From JBFGCM01 sp041581135 (GTDB taxonomy: Bacteria; Actinomycetota; Acidimicrobiia; Spongiisociales; UBA5794): 64,000 nucleotides of DNA. How positions within the stretch are numbered: position 1 is the first letter of the stretch; each line of letters starts with the position of its first letter. The notes below the pieces were generated by a model. It saw only the letters and a list, made by a program, of their open reading frames with translations, was not told where the DNA came from and did no database searches. Shown here in pieces: positions 52,221 to 60,399 of this stretch. The stretch is from contig JBFGCM010000004.1 in NCBI GenBank assembly GCA_041581135.1, forward strand, positions 1 to 64,000, given 5' to 3'. Both the position numbers and the translations under genes were made by a program.

Positions 52221-53237
52221 TCAGGGAGAAACTAGTCGACCCAACACCCCTCCGAGCCGCGCCGTGTCATGCCGGGGATGGTCGGCCTTGGGGTCGACGA
52301 GTGCGGTACTCATTGTGTCCACGCCGTAGGTCTCGAGCACCTCGGAATCGGTGCGGAGGGGCTCGACCGGTGACTCGACGTGGACCGGGGCGGTGTTCGC
52401 CACGGCGACATTGGGCGGCCGAATACCACTCAGCTTGAGCAGCGCCTCGAGGTGGGCCGCCGCATCCATGCCCAACGTCTCAGGGTCTTGGGTACACAGA
52501 TTCAGCACGTACACCAGCGTCCCCCGCGCCTGGTTGATGGCCTCGGTGATGCCAGGGACGAGCAGCGCAGCGAGCACCGACGTGTACAGGCTGCCTGGAC
52601 CGAGCACGATCTGGTCGGCGGCAGCGATGGCTGCCAGGGCGTCATCCGATGCCGTGATACCCGTCGGATGCAGCGCCAACTCCGAGATGTGGCCGTTGCG
52701 ATGCATGATGTTCACCTGGCCGACGACGGTTTCACCATCGATGACGGCCTCCAGACGCATCCGTGCGTCGGCCGCCGGGACCACCGAGCCCACCGTGCCG
52801 AGCAGGCGCTCTGCCAGCCGCAGCGCTGCGGCGAAGTTGCCTTGGCGATCGGCGAGCGCCAGCAGCAGGAGGTTCCCGAGGCTGTGTCCCCCGACATCGC
52901 CGTCGGCGAAGCGGTAGTCGAACAAGTCGCGCCAGACCGACTCGTCGGGTGTCAACGCGAGGAGACAGCGCCGGATGTCACCCGGCGGCGGGATCGACGA
53001 CGCGGGGACGAGCCGTCCCGACGACCCCCCGTCGTCGGCCACCCCCACCACAGCCGTGATCTCTCCCGCATACCGCTGCACCGCGCCGAGCACCTGCGCC
53101 AACCCGTGGCCGCCGCCGATCGCCACCACGGCCGGACCCTCCCGGGACCCGGTCAGGGCCTCGAGCAGCGGGTCGGGCTCGACGTCGAAGTCTGCGAGCT
53201 CCGGAATTCGAGGGCCGGACGAACCGGAGAATGTCAC
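52221..53237 (-). CDS. yvcK: YvcK/CofD-like gluconeogenesis factor
   Basis: This 338-aa protein has VVAIGGGHGLAQVLGAVQRY, VVGVADDGGSSGRLVPAS, PPGDIRRCLLAL and PGSLYTSVLAALLVPGITEA, which mark the YvcK (UPF0052) family. It is a UDP-GlcNAc-binding regulator of carbon metabolism and cell shape in other bacteria. The GTG at 53237 overlaps the rapZ TGA by 4 nt (GTGA) and starts VTFSGSSGPR; GTG 53255 is possible. Confidence 0.93.
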   Translation of the reverse strand: MTFSGSSGPRIPELADFDVEPDPLLEALTGSREGPAVVAIGGGHGLAQVLGAVQRYAGEITAVVGVADDGGSSGRLVPASSIPPPGDIRRCLLALTPDESVWRDLFDYRFADGDVGGHSLGNLLLLALADRQGNFAAALRLAERLLGTVGSVVPAADARMRLEAVIDGETVVGQVNIMHRNGHISELALHPTGITASDDALAAIAAADQIVLGPGSLYTSVLAALLVPGITEAINQARGTLVYVLNLCTQDPETLGMDAAAHLEALLKLSGIRPPNVAVANTAPVHVESPVEPLRTDSEVLETYGVDTMSTALVDPKADHPRHDTARLGGVLGRLVSP

Positions 53238-54115
53238 TCGACGACCTCCGCCCACGACGGCAGATCACGGTGATCGACGGACACGTCGACGCCCTGCTCG
53301 AGCAGTCGCCCGGCAACTTCCTCGGCGATGGCCACCGAGCGATGCTGACCACCGGTGCAGCCGATGCCGATGGTCAGGTACGACTTCCCTTCGGTTTCGT
53401 ACTTCGGCAGCAGGAACTCGAGCATGGCCGTGACCTGCTCCAGGAACGGCGCAGTGTCCGGCTGAGACATCACGTAGTCCCGGACCGGGGCGTCCTTCCC
53501 GGTGAGCGGCCGCAGCTCCTCCTGCCAGTGCGGGTTGGGCAGGAACCGCACATCGAAGAGCAGATCCAGCACCCGGGGCACTCCCTTCTTGAAGCCGAAC
53601 GACGTGACATCCACCTGCATCGATCGCCGGAACTCGATACCGGTGAACCCGTCCCGCAGCTTGTCTCGAAGCTGGTGCACGTTGAGGTCGGACGTGTCCA
53701 CGATGATGTCTGCCTGGCCGCGCAGCTCTTCGAGCGCTTTGCGCTCGATGGCGATCCTACGGCTGAGGGTCGAGGCATCCACCGGATGACGGCGCCGGGT
53801 CTCTTCGAATCGCCGGATGAGGGCGGCATCCGAGGCGTCGAGGAAGAGCACGCTGGTCTCCACGCCCTGGCCGCGCAGGCTGAGGATGGCCTCCTCGAGC
53901 TCACCGAAGTCCAGCCCGCCTCTGGTGTCGACCACCACTGCGAGCCGGTAGCGCGGCTTCTCCGCCACGTCCGCTTGGTTGACGACGGCGGTGATCAACG
54001 ACGGCGGCAGGTTGTCGACCACGAAGTAGCCGGCGTCTTCGAGCACGTTGGCCGCCTGTGATCTACCCGCACCGGACATGCCGGTGACGATCACCACGCG
54101 AGGTTGTTCGGTCAT
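53234..54115 (-). CDS. rapZ: RNase adapter RapZ / YvcJ-like nucleotide-binding protein
   Basis: This 293-aa protein has Walker A VTGMSGAGRSQAANVLED (GxxGxGRS, Arg in place of Lys, common for RapZ in actinobacteria), VDNLPPSLI and the C-terminal GIGCTGGQHRSVAIAEE. It binds ATP/GTP and in E. coli controls glmZ RNA turnover; the role in actinobacteria is not settled. The ATG overlaps ogt's stop by 4 nt. Confidence 0.93.
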   Translation of the reverse strand: MTEQPRVVIVTGMSGAGRSQAANVLEDAGYFVVDNLPPSLITAVVNQADVAEKPRYRLAVVVDTRGGLDFGELEEAILSLRGQGVETSVLFLDASDAALIRRFEETRRRHPVDASTLSRRIAIERKALEELRGQADIIVDTSDLNVHQLRDKLRDGFTGIEFRRSMQVDVTSFGFKKGVPRVLDLLFDVRFLPNPHWQEELRPLTGKDAPVRDYVMSQPDTAPFLEQVTAMLEFLLPKYETEGKSYLTIGIGCTGGQHRSVAIAEEVAGRLLEQGVDVSVDHRDLPSWAEVVE

Positions 54116-54612
54116 CTCGCACCCCCGTCGATCAGCATGGCACCTTCCATCGCCAACAACGCCTCCTTCATGGGGAGCCCTCCTCCGTAGCCGCCGAGGC
54201 CGCCGTTGCCGGCGAGCACCCGGTGGCAGGGAATGATGGGCGCGAACGGGTTGCGAGCCATGGCCGCGCCGACGGCACGGGCCGCGCCGGGACGTCCGGC
54301 GGCGGCTGCCACCTCGCCGTAGGTCATCGTGGAACCGGCCGGGATCGACGCCACGACCCGGTATACGGCTCTGGTGAACTCGGTGGTGCCGGCGGCGTCT
54401 GCCAGCCTCTCCGCGTCGAGGTCCCAGCCGGTCGAGCCGGCCGAGAAGTAGGCCTCGAGGTGTTCGACCGTGGCAGCAACGGATTCGGGCACGGCGTCGG
54501 TCACCGCGCCCTCGGGAGCGGCCAGCCCCGGAAGTGTGATCTGGGTGATGCCGACCGCGTCGAAGGCGACCCAGCCCGTGCCGAAGGCGGTCTCATACGG
54601 CGTTCGCATCAT
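54112..54612 (-). CDS. ogt: Methylated-DNA-protein cysteine methyltransferase
   Basis: This 166-aa DNA repair protein transfers the O6-methyl of guanine to its own Cys129 in APIIPCHRVLAGNGGLGGYGG. The C-terminal helix-turn-helix segment (MTYGEVAAAAGRPGAARAVG) and the active site are intact; the N-terminal domain is short. The ATG at 54612 lies inside the end of uvrC (20-nt overlap), so translation is coupled to uvrC. Confidence 0.93.
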   Translation of the reverse strand: MMRTPYETAFGTGWVAFDAVGITQITLPGLAAPEGAVTDAVPESVAATVEHLEAYFSAGSTGWDLDAERLADAAGTTEFTRAVYRVVASIPAGSTMTYGEVAAAAGRPGAARAVGAAMARNPFAPIIPCHRVLAGNGGLGGYGGGLPMKEALLAMEGAMLIDGGAR

Positions 54613-56437
54613 CACGTGCCCCATGTAACACGTTGTAGAGCTCGGCGGCGACGGCATCGGGGATGACGGCGGTCAGCTCGTCGACGTCGGCCTGCCGGAT
54701 GCGCTTCAGCGAACCGAACTCCCGCAGCAAGGCTCTCTTCCTGGTGGGGCCGATGCCGGCCACGCTGTCGAGGATGGAATCCACCATGCGTTTGCCGCGG
54801 AGGTTGCGGTGGTAGGCGACGGCGAACCGGTGCGCCTCGTCCCTCACCCGCTGCAGCAGATACAGCGCCTCCTCACCGCGAGGGATCTGCAGTGGCTCGC
54901 TCCGATCCGGCAGGTACACCTCCTCCATGCGCTTGGCGAGACCGGCCACCGGGATGTCGAGGTCGAAGTCGTCGAGCACCTTCACCGCTCTTCCGAGTTG
55001 CCCGGCGCCGCCATCGATGATCACCAGAGAGGGCGGGTAGGCGAACTTGCCGCGCTCCTCGACCGGTAGGTCGCGTTGCTCGACGTAGGCCTTGAAGCGG
55101 CGGCGCAGCACCTCCTCCATGGCAGCAAAGTCGTCCTGACCGTCGAGGGTGCGCACCTTGAACCGCCGATACTCGCTCTTGCGCGGCGTGCCGTCTTCGA
55201 ACACGACCATCGAGCCGACAGTGTCGGACCCTTGGATGGTGGAGATGTCGTAGCACTCGATCCGCAGCGGGGGCTGCTCGAGGCCAAGGTGGTCCTGCAG
55301 GCTGCGGATGGCCTTGGCACGCGAGTTGTGATCGCGGTGGCGCTTCATGCGGTGTCTGCCGAACGCCTCCCTGGCATTGGCCCTGGCCGTCTCCATGAGC
55401 CGACGCTTGGCTCCACGCTGTGGCACTCGCAGCGAGATGCGGCCGCCTCGGCGCTCCGTCAGCCATTGGCTCCACACCTCGTGGTCCTCCGGCATGACCG
55501 GGACCAACACCTCTGGTGGTGGCGTCTCGCCGCCGTAGAGCTGGAGCAGCATGCGGGCCACGAGTCCTTCGGTGGTGACGTCCTCGACGCGGTCGATGAT
55601 GTTCGTTGCCCGTCCCACCACTCGACCCTTCTTGACGTGGAAGACCTGGACCACCGCCTCCAGCGGATCCTCCTCGATGGCCAGCAGGTCGAAGGTCTCA
55701 CGGGTGCGAGTGACGATCTCTTGGGTGGCCAGTGCCTTCTCGACGGCGCGCAGCTGGTCTCGCTTCCGCGCCGCCGTTTCGAACTCCAGATCCTCGGCCG
55801 CGGAGTGCATCTCGGCCGTCAAGCGCACCACGACGGTGTCCGAGTCGCCGTCGAGGAACGCCGCCAAGCCCTCCACGTGCGCTGCGTACTCCTCGGGGGT
55901 GATCTCCCCGACACACGGTCCCGAGCACCGCTCGATGTGGAACAGCAGACACGGTTTGCCCATCGCCTCGTGGCGGCGGAACTTGGCATCGCTACAGGTG
56001 CGGATCGGGAACGTGGTCACCAGGGTGTCGAGGGTGTTGCGGATGGCATAGGCGTGGGCGTAAGGACCGAAGTACTGGGTCCCTTTGCGCCGCCGTCCTC
56101 GCATCACGGAGGCGCGGGGCCACTCCTGGTTCCTGGTGATCGCCAGGTAGGGGAAGCTCTTGTCGTCCCGGAGCCGGATGTTGAACCGGGGACGGTGCTC
56201 CTTGATCAGGGAGTACTCCAGCATGATGGCCGCCACCTCGGAGTCGGTGACGATCCAGTCCACCGAGTCGGCGGCGTCGACCATCGACCGAGTTCGTGGC
56301 TCGAGGCCCACGGTGAAGTAGTTGGCGAGACGTTTGCGGAGTGACTTGGCTTTGCCGACGTACAGCACCGCACCGTTGCGGTCGCGAAACAGGTAGGCGC
56401 CGGGAGCGTCGGGAATGTCGGGAGGGCGACGGACCAT
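54593..56437 (-). CDS. uvrC: Excinuclease ABC subunit C
   Basis: This 614-aa nuclease makes the dual incisions in nucleotide excision repair. It has an N-terminal GIY-YIG domain (PGAYLFRDRNGAVLYVGKAK), UvrB-binding UVR motif (AEDLEFETAARKRDQLRAVE), a UvrC RNase H-like domain (IECYDISTIQGSDTVGSMVV, VIIDGGAGQLGRA) and C-terminal HhH (VAGIGPTRKRALLREFGSLK). ATG 56437 is chosen from homology; upstream is open but antisense-like. Downstream genes ogt, rapZ, yvcK follow by overlaps. Confidence 0.97.
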   Translation of the reverse strand: MVRRPPDIPDAPGAYLFRDRNGAVLYVGKAKSLRKRLANYFTVGLEPRTRSMVDAADSVDWIVTDSEVAAIMLEYSLIKEHRPRFNIRLRDDKSFPYLAITRNQEWPRASVMRGRRRKGTQYFGPYAHAYAIRNTLDTLVTTFPIRTCSDAKFRRHEAMGKPCLLFHIERCSGPCVGEITPEEYAAHVEGLAAFLDGDSDTVVVRLTAEMHSAAEDLEFETAARKRDQLRAVEKALATQEIVTRTRETFDLLAIEEDPLEAVVQVFHVKKGRVVGRATNIIDRVEDVTTEGLVARMLLQLYGGETPPPEVLVPVMPEDHEVWSQWLTERRGGRISLRVPQRGAKRRLMETARANAREAFGRHRMKRHRDHNSRAKAIRSLQDHLGLEQPPLRIECYDISTIQGSDTVGSMVVFEDGTPRKSEYRRFKVRTLDGQDDFAAMEEVLRRRFKAYVEQRDLPVEERGKFAYPPSLVIIDGGAGQLGRAVKVLDDFDLDIPVAGLAKRMEEVYLPDRSEPLQIPRGEEALYLLQRVRDEAHRFAVAYHRNLRGKRMVDSILDSVAGIGPTRKRALLREFGSLKRIRQADVDELTAVIPDAVAAELYNVLHGARDDANAV

Positions 56438-56502
56438 CGGCGCCGAGTGTAAATGGCCCCCGCCGGTGACCGCGACACGGCGCAGCGGCGGATGGGGCTC
56501 GG

Positions 56503-56739
56503 CTACCCGGCCAGCAGCAGGTGCGCCTGGAGCACGCTCTGCAGCAGCGGCCCGTCGAGACGGAAGCACGTGGACCGGAGCGTCTGCAGATCGCTCGGCG
56601 TCAATGCCGCCGGCGGTTCGGCGACGACATCGAGCGCCGGCTCCGCCGCCACGATCTCTTCGGGCGACCCGGCCAGCACGAAGGCCCACGCCTTGCCATG
56701 ACCGTATTCGTAGGAAACGAGGTATTCACGATGTTCCAT
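56503..56739 (-). CDS. Small hypothetical protein
   Basis: This 78-aa soluble protein begins MEHREYLVSYEYGHGKAWAF and has a repeated Ala/Leu/Asp composition typical of a small mixed alpha/beta domain (VLAGSPEEIVAAEPALDVVA). It lies between the methyltransferase and uvrC. No family is recognised. ATG 56739 is preferred to in-frame starts upstream that overlap the methyltransferase end. Confidence 0.55.
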   Translation of the reverse strand: MEHREYLVSYEYGHGKAWAFVLAGSPEEIVAAEPALDVVAEPPAALTPSDLQTLRSTCFRLDGPLLQSVLQAHLLLAG

Positions 56740-56776
56740 ACCTACAACATCGGCATCTGCGCCCGAATCCTTGAAA

Positions 56777-57481
56777 TCACCGGACCCAACAGACGCCAAG
56801 TAGGCGAGGCAGCCGGTCCTGTCCTGCCAGCAACGGGTTGGCGTCGATCACGGCAGGGCTCAATGGACGCTCTTCGAAGCGACGCAGCCCCCACCCGGCT
56901 CGAGCCGCGGTTTCCAGCAGGTCACCGAGCGGTCGATGGTGGAACTGCATCGCGTGTGCTCCGGCCGGCTCCGTGGTCCGGGTCGCCTCGAAGTAGGGGC
57001 CCCACCGCCACAGCACTTCCCCGTCGGTCGAGTCGACGACGGGACCCGCCCCCGGTGCGGTGTACGCGGGGTGGTTGACCACCGCCGCGAAGAATCCGCC
57101 GGCTCGCACGACCCGGTGGATCTCCTCGAGCAGCGGCTGCAGCGCCGACAGGTGCTCCAGCACCAACACGGCGACGACGCCTTCGAGCGAGGCGTCTGCC
57201 ACCCAGGCCAGCGACGGGAGGCGGCATCGCACGACGGGCCGGTGGGCTGCAGCGCGGACCAGGAGCGCCTGACTCAGGTCGCAGCCGAAGGCGACCACGC
57301 CGTCTGCGGTGAGGTCGCGCAGAACACGACCATCGCCGCACCCGATATCCAGCACCGGCCCGGTGGTACCGGCAGGCATGACGTGCCGCAACAGCGGGGT
57401 GACATCGGATTCGTACGCGGGATCACCAGCCACCTCGGACACCCACCACTCGGCGAGGGCCTCCCAGTCACTCAGGAGCAA
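56777..57481 (-). CDS. Class I SAM-dependent methyltransferase
   Basis: This 234-aa protein has the SAM-binding motif GPVLDIGCGDGRVLRDLTAD, a second acidic loop (VVAFGCDLSQALLV) and VLVLEHLSALQPLLEEIHRV. The fold resembles UbiE/Mmt-type small-molecule methyltransferases. The substrate is unknown. The start appears to be TTG at 57481, overlapping the 3' end of uvrA by 14 nt; no Shine-Dalgarno is obvious, so the start is tentative. Confidence 0.82.
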   Translation of the reverse strand: MLLSDWEALAEWWVSEVAGDPAYESDVTPLLRHVMPAGTTGPVLDIGCGDGRVLRDLTADGVVAFGCDLSQALLVRAAAHRPVVRCRLPSLAWVADASLEGVVAVLVLEHLSALQPLLEEIHRVVRAGGFFAAVVNHPAYTAPGAGPVVDSTDGEVLWRWGPYFEATRTTEPAGAHAMQFHHRPLGDLLETAARAGWGLRRFEERPLSPAVIDANPLLAGQDRLPRLLGVCWVR

Positions 57482-60296
57482 GCACCTCGCGAAGGAACTT
57501 GCCGGTGTAGCTCTCCGGCACGGTCGCCACGTGCTCGGGAGTCCCCTCTGCGATCACTCGGCCGCCTTCGTCGCCACCTTCGGGACCGAGGTCGATGACC
57601 CAGTCGGCGGCCTTGATCACGTCGAGGTTGTGCTCGATGACGACCACGGTGTTCCCGGCGTCCACCAGCCGCTGGAGCACCCCGAGCAGTCGACGCACGT
57701 CCTCGAAGTGCAACCCGGTGGTCGGCTCGTCGAGGATGTAGAAGGTGCTACCGGTGGAGCGGCGACCCAACTCCGAGGCGAGCTTGATGCGCTGCGCCTC
57801 ACCACCCGACAGCGTGGGCGCAGGCTGACCGAGTCGCACGTAGCCGAGCCCCACGTCATACAGGGTCTGGAGAATGCGCAGCAGCCGCGGCTGGTTCTCG
57901 AAGAACCGCACCGCTTCGTCGACGGACATCTCGAGCACGTCGGCGATGGAATGGCCCTTCCACAGCACATCCAGCGTGTCGCGGTTGTATCGCCGGCCCT
58001 TGCACACCTCGCATGGGATGTACACGTCGGGGAGGAAGTGCATCTCGATCTTGATGGTGCCGTCGCCCTTGCACGCCTCGCACCGCCCGCCGGACACGTT
58101 GAAGGAGAACCGGCCCGGCTTGTAGCCGCGGGCCTTGGCATCGGTGGTGGAGGCGAACAGCTCCCGCACCCGGTCGAACAGCTTGGTGTAGGTGGCCGGG
58201 TTGGACCGGGGCGTGCGGCCGATGGGCGACTGATCGATGTTGATGACCTTGTCCACGTGCTGCTGTCCCGTCATCTTCTGATGCCGCCCGGGCAACGCGC
58301 GGGCCCCTTGTAGCTCGGAGTGGAGCGCCTTGGACAGGATCTCCTGAACCAGTGACGACTTGCCGGAGCCCGAGACGCCGGTGACCGCGATGAAGGTGCC
58401 CAGCGGGAAGGCGACGTCGATGTCCTTGAGGTTGTTGTGGGCGGCCCCATACACCGAGACGACGTTGCCCGCGCCCGAACGTCGAGTCGGCGGCACCGGG
58501 ATGGCGCGCCGGCCCGACAGATAGTCGCCCGTAACGGAGGTCTTCTCGGCGATGATCCCCTTCAACGGGCCTTCGGCGACGATCCGGCCGCCGTTCTCAC
58601 CTGCGCCCGGCCCGATGTCGACGATGTGGTCGGCGCTGCGGATGGTCTCTTCGTCGTGTTCCACGACGATCACGGTGTTGCCGAGGTCACGGAGACGCAG
58701 CAGGGTCTCGATGAGGCGGCGGTTGTCGCGCTGATGAAGACCGATCGACGGTTCGTCGAGGATGTAGAGCACCCCGACGAGACCGGAGCCGATCTGGGTG
58801 GCGAGCCGAATCCGCTGCGCCTCACCACCCGAGAGCGTCGCCGCCGAACGCGCCAGCGTCAGATAGTCCAGGCCCACGTCCACGAGGAAGTCGAGCCGCG
58901 CCTTGATCTCCTTGACGACCCGTTCGGCGATGGTGCGCTCTCGGTCGGTCAGATCGAGCGACTCCAGGACATCGGCCGTCTTGCGAAGCGGCAGGGACGA
59001 CACGTCGTACAGGTTCTTGCCGGCGATGGTCACTGCGAGCGACACTCGGTTGAGGCGACCCCCTCCACACTCGTCGCAGGGCACCTCTCGCATGTACTGC
59101 TTCAGGTTCTCCCGGACGGCGTCGGACTCGGAATCCTTGTACCGCCGCTCCACCCAGGGCACCGCGCCCTCGTAGGTGGTGTGGTAGCGGCGCTGTCGGT
59201 TGAACCGATTCCGGTACGACACGGTGAAGGATCGGTCACCGGCGCCTTGCAACAGCACGGTACGGACCTTGGAGGGCAACTCACCGAACGGTTCATCGAC
59301 GCTGAACCCGAGCTCGGCGGCGACCGCCTCGAGAATGCGGCTGAAGTAGCGACTTTGGTGGCGGCCCTGCCAGGGGGCGATGGCTCCCTCGGCCAGGGAA
59401 CGCCCCGGCTGGGGCACGATCAGGTCGGCGTCGACCTGGAACCGCGTGCCGATGCCGCTGCATGCCGGACAGGCGCCGTACGGCGAGTTGAAGGAGAAGT
59501 TGCGGGGTTGGAGCTCTTCGAACGAGAGACCGCAGACATCACAGGCGAGATGCTGGCTGAAGGTGAGTTGGGGGCCGTCGATCATGTCCACCACCGCCAC
59601 GCCGTCGGCGAGCCGCAGCGCGGTCTCCAGCGAGTCTGTGAGGCGGCGCTCGATGCCCTCCTTGCTCACCAACCGATCCACCACCACCTCGATGGTGTGC
59701 TGGTAGTAGCGGTCGAGGCGGATGTCCTCGGTGAGATCCCTCACCTCGCCGTCGATGCGGGCCCGGCTGAACCCGTCCTTGGCGAGGTCCTTCAACAGCG
59801 ACTCGTACTCGCCCTTGCGGCCACGAACCACCGGCGCCAGCACTTGGAATCGGGTGCCCTCCTCCAGCTCGAGCACCTGGTCCACGATCTGCTGCGGCGT
59901 CTGCCGGGCAACCGGGTTTCCGTCGTTGGGACAGTGCGGGATGCCGATGCGGGCGAAGAGCAGCCGCAGATAGTCGTGGATCTCGGTGACGGTGCCCACG
60001 GTGGAACGCGGGTTGCGGCTGGCCGTCTTTTGATCGATCGAGATGGCCGGTGACAGGCCCTCGATGAAGTCGACGTCCGGCTTGTCCATCTGGCCCAGGA
60101 ACTGACGCGCATAGGCCGAGAGACTCTCGACATAGCGGCGCTGGCCCTCGGCGTAGATCGTATCGAACGCGAGGCTCGACTTCCCCGATCCGGAGAGCCC
60201 GGTGAAGACGATGAGCCTCTCCCTGGGCAGCTCCAGAGTGAGGTTCTTCAGGTTGTGCTCGCGCGCCCCACTGACGACGATCTTGTCCGCAGCCAC
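57468..60296 (-). CDS. uvrA: Excinuclease ABC subunit A
   Basis: This 942-aa ATPase has two ABC modules, each with Walker A (FTGLSGSGKSSLAFDTIYAE; VTGVSGSGKSSLVQEILSKA) and signature LSGGEAQRI, and several CxxC zinc modules (CDVCGLSFEELQ; CPACSGIG; CEACKGDGTIKIEMHFLPDV; CEVCKGRRYN). It recognises DNA damage with UvrB. The GTG at 60296 (VAADKIVVSGAREHNLKNLT) is used; earlier in-frame codons lack homology. Its 3' end overlaps the methyltransferase start. Confidence 0.97.
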   Translation of the reverse strand: MAADKIVVSGAREHNLKNLTLELPRERLIVFTGLSGSGKSSLAFDTIYAEGQRRYVESLSAYARQFLGQMDKPDVDFIEGLSPAISIDQKTASRNPRSTVGTVTEIHDYLRLLFARIGIPHCPNDGNPVARQTPQQIVDQVLELEEGTRFQVLAPVVRGRKGEYESLLKDLAKDGFSRARIDGEVRDLTEDIRLDRYYQHTIEVVVDRLVSKEGIERRLTDSLETALRLADGVAVVDMIDGPQLTFSQHLACDVCGLSFEELQPRNFSFNSPYGACPACSGIGTRFQVDADLIVPQPGRSLAEGAIAPWQGRHQSRYFSRILEAVAAELGFSVDEPFGELPSKVRTVLLQGAGDRSFTVSYRNRFNRQRRYHTTYEGAVPWVERRYKDSESDAVRENLKQYMREVPCDECGGGRLNRVSLAVTIAGKNLYDVSSLPLRKTADVLESLDLTDRERTIAERVVKEIKARLDFLVDVGLDYLTLARSAATLSGGEAQRIRLATQIGSGLVGVLYILDEPSIGLHQRDNRRLIETLLRLRDLGNTVIVVEHDEETIRSADHIVDIGPGAGENGGRIVAEGPLKGIIAEKTSVTGDYLSGRRAIPVPPTRRSGAGNVVSVYGAAHNNLKDIDVAFPLGTFIAVTGVSGSGKSSLVQEILSKALHSELQGARALPGRHQKMTGQQHVDKVINIDQSPIGRTPRSNPATYTKLFDRVRELFASTTDAKARGYKPGRFSFNVSGGRCEACKGDGTIKIEMHFLPDVYIPCEVCKGRRYNRDTLDVLWKGHSIADVLEMSVDEAVRFFENQPRLLRILQTLYDVGLGYVRLGQPAPTLSGGEAQRIKLASELGRRSTGSTFYILDEPTTGLHFEDVRRLLGVLQRLVDAGNTVVVIEHNLDVIKAADWVIDLGPEGGDEGGRVIAEGTPEHVATVPESYTGKFLREVLAPE

Positions 60297-60399
60297 GTGT
60301 CCTCTACCCGCTTGTGAATGGCACGAGTGTAGTTCGCGACAGGGACAGATTCGCTGGGCGAGCACGGCCCAGCCCCGATGGCAGCGCCGCGGACCGGCG

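Noticed and set aside
58437..60053. Long plus-strand open frame opposite uvrA
   Set aside because: UvrA motifs on the minus strand are unambiguous; the plus frame shows no domain.
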